From contig NZ_JADFBX010000014.1 in the NCBI RefSeq assembly GCF_015223055.1, positions 62,001 through 126,000 on the forward strand: a stretch of 64,000 bases of DNA, given 5' to 3'. How positions within the stretch are numbered: position 1 is the stretch's first letter; each line of letters starts with the position of its first letter. Made by a program: the position numbers and the translations under genes. Shown piece by piece: positions 62,612 to 64,000 of this stretch. The notes beneath the pieces were generated by a model, which was not told the origin of the DNA, searched no databases, and saw only the letters and a list, made by a program, of their open reading frames with translations. This DNA comes from Pedobacter sp. MC2016-24 (GTDB taxonomy: Bacteria; Bacteroidota; Bacteroidia; Sphingobacteriales; Sphingobacteriaceae).

Positions 62612-62654
62612 TTCATTCACCCAATCGAAGGATAAATGACTCTTAGAGCTGAAG

Positions 62655-63782
62655 ATGATAGAAAACAAGGAATATATAGAAGCACTGTTGTTTGAGAAAA
62701 TTACGGGTACGATTAGTGAGGAAGAGAACCTTGTTGTCGAAAATGCCATTTTGCAGGATGCGGAGACGCGTGCATTATGGGAAAGGCTGCAATCGAAAAT
62801 GAACCAGACTGTGGCCCGCAATTTTATCTCAGGATTGGATCAGAACCTTGCCTGGGCGCATACGGCTGAAATGATCCAGAAAAAACCGAAACCTTATGTT
62901 CAGCGTTTGAGCAGGCAAATTGCGGGCATTGCTGCGGTGCTGGCCTTAGTTCTGCCCTTAGGCTGGTATTTTTTTAGCCATCGTTCCACCGAGCTAAAGG
63001 AAAGGCAAATGTATACGGCAAAGGAAATTTATCTGAAAACCGATGAGGGGGATTTAATACCAATGGGGAAACCACAGGACATCACTATCGGATCGGCCAA
63101 ATTAAATGCTACGGCTGAAGCCTTAAATTCGCAGGCTACGTCCGGGGCATCGGATAGCTGGGCGACGGTAGTGGTACCCAGTACCAAAGATTACAAAATC
63201 ACTTTAGCTGATGGAACGGTTGTCTGGATGAATTCGGCGTCCAGCCTGAAGTTTCCTTTGAGCTTTGGAAAGGGGGAAAGAGCGGTTTTTCTCAAAGGGG
63301 AAGCCTATTTCGATGTCACCAGGAATCCAGCTCAGCAATTTATAGTGCATACTGATTATGCGGACATTAAGGTGCATGGGACAAGTTTTAACGTCCATGC
63401 CTATGACGAAGGGGCTTTCTCTACAGCTCTGGTTGAGGGCTCCGTATCGGCATTGAGACAAGGGCAGGAGCTCCGTATAAGTCCTGGCCAGAAAGCCTTT
63501 GTGCTGAACAATAATTTGGACAAGATGACATTTGACCCTTCGGAGGAGCTGGCTTGGATGAAAGGGGTGTATACCTTTCATAACCGTTCCTTAGCGGAAA
63601 TAGCGCCTGTGATCAGCCGCTGGTTTGATGTAAAAGTAGAATGGGCACAGGCAAGTGTAGCAAATCAGACTTTTACCGGTGAAATTGACAGACAGCTTCC
63701 TTTAGCTGTTGTCCTATCGAATCTACGGCTTGCTTCGGGCATTCGGGCCGACATTAAAAATGGGGTGCTGACTTTTAAATAA
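62655..63782 (+). CDS. FecR-family anti-sigma factor
   Basis: 375 residues. N-terminal sigma-binding part (IEALLFEKITGTISEEENL), one membrane helix (about 90-110: IAGIAAVLALVLPLGWYFFS), FecR domain (VVVPSTKDYKITLADGTVVW, VHGTSFNVHAYDE, SPGQKAF) and the C-terminal domain after LAWMKGVYTF. It is the anti-sigma partner of the ECF factor upstream and of the SusC that begins 77 nt downstream. It differs from the other two by a longer spacer before the FecR domain. Confidence 0.94.
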   Translation: MIENKEYIEALLFEKITGTISEEENLVVENAILQDAETRALWERLQSKMNQTVARNFISGLDQNLAWAHTAEMIQKKPKPYVQRLSRQIAGIAAVLALVLPLGWYFFSHRSTELKERQMYTAKEIYLKTDEGDLIPMGKPQDITIGSAKLNATAEALNSQATSGASDSWATVVVPSTKDYKITLADGTVVWMNSASSLKFPLSFGKGERAVFLKGEAYFDVTRNPAQQFIVHTDYADIKVHGTSFNVHAYDEGAFSTALVEGSVSALRQGQELRISPGQKAFVLNNNLDKMTFDPSEELAWMKGVYTFHNRSLAEIAPVISRWFDVKVEWAQASVANQTFTGEIDRQLPLAVVLSNLRLASGIRADIKNGVLTFK

Positions 63783-63859
63783 TTTTTTTTCAAAAAGCCT
63801 TCACCCATTTCCAGCCCAGTTGCATCTCTTAAGCAAACCATTTATAAACTTTTGAATGT

Positions 63860-64000
63860 ATGCTTAAAAAACTTACCAGAATTGGCCGGATTTTACTTCC
63901 TGTCATTTTTATGTTGCATGTATTGTCGCCCATCTACGCAAAAACGCAACCGATCGTCAGGCTCAATGTGAAAGGTAAGAACATCAGCCTTGCCACATTG
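63860..64000 (+). CDS. Start of a SusC/RagA-type receptor (cut by window edge)
   Basis: 47 codons are visible and the frame runs off the right edge. The start ATG at 63860 opens a signal peptide (LLPVIFMLHVLSPIYA), followed by VRLNVKGKNISLATL, the first strand and helix of an STN domain. Position behind sigma and fecR genes supports a SusC identity. Confidence 0.8.
   Translation, partial: MLKKLTRIGRILLPVIFMLHVLSPIYAKTQPIVRLNVKGKNISLATL

Overview
The window looks like chromosomal DNA of a Bacteroidota bacterium of the family Sphingobacteriaceae, most likely a Pedobacter. It has repeated FecI-type sigma / FecR / SusC / SusD loci, Bacteroidota-style promoters (TAnnTTTG boxes, some almost touching the start codon), and a 659-residue heparin/heparan sulfate lyase that lines up residue for residue with my memory of Pedobacter heparinus heparinase III. 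I saw no rRNA, tRNA, CRISPR array, prophage or transposase.

Layout. (1) 1-7325: the tail of a FecR anti-sigma factor, then SusC, SusD and a secreted TPR/thioredoxin protein: a nutrient-uptake locus. (2) 7434-7599: a large inverted repeat between convergent genes. (3) 7627-21713: mostly housekeeping: two convergent pairs, an ammonium transporter with an outer-membrane porin, a YkuK-like protein, a DEAD-box helicase with a half-length DUF1456 protein, an XRE regulator, AlkB, a ROK sugar-kinase-like protein with a secreted esterase, and EttA. (4) 21925-23562: an unrecognised cysteine-rich envelope protein. (5) 23663-28349: a complete tripartite drug-efflux operon (HlyD, MFS, TolC) with its TetR repressor and two matching operator palindromes. 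(6) 28620-31160: ClpC. (7) 31270-35589: a tight four-gene exported operon (FGE-fold protein, Gfo/Idh/MocA oxidoreductase, ApbE, hydroxypyruvate-isomerase-like TIM barrel), ending in a terminator that lies inside the convergent radical SAM gene. (8) 36712-46779: a mixed stretch with a carboxypeptidase-regulatory-domain protein, a universal stress protein, a STAND-like NTPase, a 53-residue membrane protein, an iron-permease-like protein next to an FAD/NAD(P) protein, a multi-PAS histidine kinase, YceI and an HD-domain protein. (9) 46853-57196: a full sigma/FecR/SusC/SusD/lipoprotein/TlpA/TlpA locus, with heparinase III convergent to it at 57254-59233. (10) 59450-64000: a large MscS channel and a third sigma/FecR/SusC locus cut by the right edge.

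How it works together. In each uptake locus the SusC-SusD pair should bind and import a glycan or similar large substrate, while FecR and the ECF sigma factor report substrate occupancy to the promoter. The TlpA-type thioredoxins probably act on disulfides of the same locus or of the periplasm in general. Heparinase III would make unsaturated heparan sulfate oligosaccharides, but no sulfatase or unsaturated glucuronyl hydrolase lies in the window. The exported Gfo/Idh plus TIM-barrel operon looks like periplasmic oxidation-based sugar chemistry. The parts most worth following up are this operon, the STAND-like protein, the tandem TlpA pair with divergent active sites, the inverted repeat and the efflux operators. 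No single clearly new system stands out beyond these candidates.
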